Source: Halanaerobium sp041694515 (GTDB lineage: Bacteria; Bacillota; Halanaerobiia; Halanaerobiales; Halanaerobiaceae). Taken from it: a stretch of DNA of 6,996 bases. A program made the translations under genes and the position numbers. The number at the start of each line of letters is the position of its first letter. Positions within the stretch are counted from its first letter, which is position 1. Below, piece by piece: positions 6,319 through 6,996 of the stretch. The DNA lies in assembly GCA_041694515.1 (NCBI GenBank), contig JASMSZ010000108.1:1-6996 (forward strand), given 5' to 3'. The notes beneath the pieces are model-generated. The model had not been told where the DNA came from. It saw only the letters and a list, made by a program, of their open reading frames with translations, and ran no database searches.

Positions 6319-6942
6319 TTAGTTTTTAATTTCAGCATCTTCTGCGATTTGGACTCTATCTAAATGCCGATATAAAATTTCCGTTGCCTTTTCCTGTTCT
6401 CTATTTAATATACAGTCAATTAAATCAATATGCTCCTGGCGAGAGGTTTTAGACCGCTTATAATTTAAATAACTAAAAAGCATTGTATAATGATTAATCA
6501 TTTTTAAATAACTATCAATTAGATAATCATTATCAGCTGCTAAAACAATTTCCTTGTGCAGTTTCAGATCATAACTGGTAAAATATTTTTTGTGCCCATT
6601 TTCAAATTTATCTTTTAAATCAGCAATAACTTCCCTGTCAATATTATTAAAATAATTTTCCAGACAGTAGAGTTCATGCATTTTTCGAACTTCTAAAATA
6701 TCATTAACCTCTGCTTCGGAAAAATTTTTGACAAAAAATCCTACCCGTGGTTTGTTTTCTACCAGGTCTTCATTTGCCAGCCGCCGTAGAGCATCCCGAA
6801 CCGGCATTAGAGAAATCCCATGTTCTTCTGCAATTTCCCGGGTGTTCAACTGTTCCCCCAGTTCAACGTCTCTGCTCAATATTTTTTCTTTTATCATAGT
6901 ATATACCTGATCTGTCAGACTTTTTTTATTTATAACCATCAT
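6319..6942 (-). CDS. GntR-family transcriptional regulator, FadR/FCD subgroup
   Basis: This DNA-binding regulator probably controls the sugar-acid operon in response to the substrate or a keto-deoxy intermediate. The winged helix-turn-helix spans about 8-72: DQVYTMIKEKIL, then the recognition-helix region ISLMPVRDALRRLANEDLV (43-61), then the wing with KPRVGFFV (64-71). The all-helical FCD ligand domain fills about 75-200. It shows the usual metal-site pattern D125-x3-H129, H171 and H193, so a metal-assisted carboxylate effector is likely. At 207 residues it is slightly short but complete. The gene is upstream of and co-oriented with dgoD, and both are preceded by the same 15-bp palindromic motif, which suggests repression of the operon and autoregulation. 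Either ATG at 6942 or ATG at 6939 may be used. Family is certain; the effector is unknown. Confidence 0.93.
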   Translation of the reverse strand: MMVINKKSLTDQVYTMIKEKILSRDVELGEQLNTREIAEEHGISLMPVRDALRRLANEDLVENKPRVGFFVKNFSEAEVNDILEVRKMHELYCLENYFNNIDREVIADLKDKFENGHKKYFTSYDLKLHKEIVLAADNDYLIDSYLKMINHYTMLFSYLNYKRSKTSRQEHIDLIDCILNREQEKATEILYRHLDRVQIAEDAEIKN

Positions 6943-6947
6943 AACAC

Positions 6948-6952
6948 TTCCT
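6948..6952 (-). promoter_or_regulatory. RBS of the regulator gene, favouring the second ATG
   Basis: AGGAA is followed by two adjacent ATG codons. The spacer is five bases to the first (6942) and eight to the second (6939). The second is the more usual distance, which would shorten the protein by one residue. Confidence 0.5.
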
Positions 6953-6959
6953 AATTTTC

Positions 6960-6974
6960 TGTGATATATCAGAT
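6960..6974. promoter_or_regulatory. Candidate autoregulatory operator upstream of the regulator gene
   Basis: TGTGATATATCAGAT is identical over 15 bp to the copy at 6142-6156. It lies 18 bases upstream of the regulator's ATG and contains the 10-bp palindrome TGATATATCA. On the minus strand a TTGAAT (6994-6989) lies upstream and could serve as a -35 element, with the site falling over the expected -10. Bound regulator would then block its own transcription. Sequence beyond 6996 is needed to see the whole promoter. Confidence 0.55.
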
Positions 6975-6996
6975 GCTCTATATTACATATTCAACA

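Noticed and set aside
6728..6910. Plus-strand open frame opposite the regulator's DNA-binding domain
   Set aside because: It is antisense to the helix-turn-helix coding sequence and has no homology I recognise.

Overview
The window looks like a sugar-acid (aldonate-type) uptake and catabolism locus from a low-GC anaerobe of the Firmicutes. A halophilic or thermophilic member, such as a Halanaerobiales-like organism, fits the AT-rich non-coding DNA, the strong AGGAG-type ribosome binding sites, the frequent TTG starts and the TRAP transporter; this assignment is inference. The solute-binding protein has an ordinary secretory signal with no lipobox cysteine, which suggests a cell with an outer membrane and periplasm. 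All seven recognised genes are on the minus strand, so the operon reads from high to low coordinates.

In transcription order the genes are: (1) a GntR/FCD-family regulator (6319-6942); (2) a 292-nt AT-rich control region; (3) DgoD, an enolase-superfamily D-galactonate dehydratase (4881-6026); (4) a LarA-family nickel-dependent alpha-hydroxyacid racemase/epimerase homologue (3522-4811); (5) the three TRAP transporter subunits DctP (2354-3361), DctQ (1705-2229) and DctM (416-1705); (6) the first 118 codons of an IlvD/Edd-family dehydratase (1-356), which runs off the window. dctQ and dctM overlap by one base (TAATG). The other gaps are 59 to 160 nt, and I see no convincing factor-independent terminator inside the cluster.

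In the proposed scheme, DctP captures a hydroxy-carboxylate in the periplasm and DctQM brings it in with an ion gradient. DgoD dehydrates galactonate (or a close relative) to the 2-keto-3-deoxy acid. The LarA-like protein inverts the alpha carbon (C2) of a sugar acid so that another epimer can enter the same route. The IlvD/Edd protein supplies a second, Fe-S-dependent dehydratase. The GntR protein probably represses the operon and itself: an identical 15-bp sequence built on the palindrome TGATATATCA lies immediately upstream of its own gene and again in the dgoD control region.

The most interesting points are the combination of two unrelated dehydratases with a LarA-type epimerase, the duplicated operator candidate, the missing first cluster cysteine in the IlvD/Edd protein, and a perfect 22-bp palindrome between dctP and dctQ. 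No mobile elements, CRISPR arrays, tRNA or rRNA genes were recognised.
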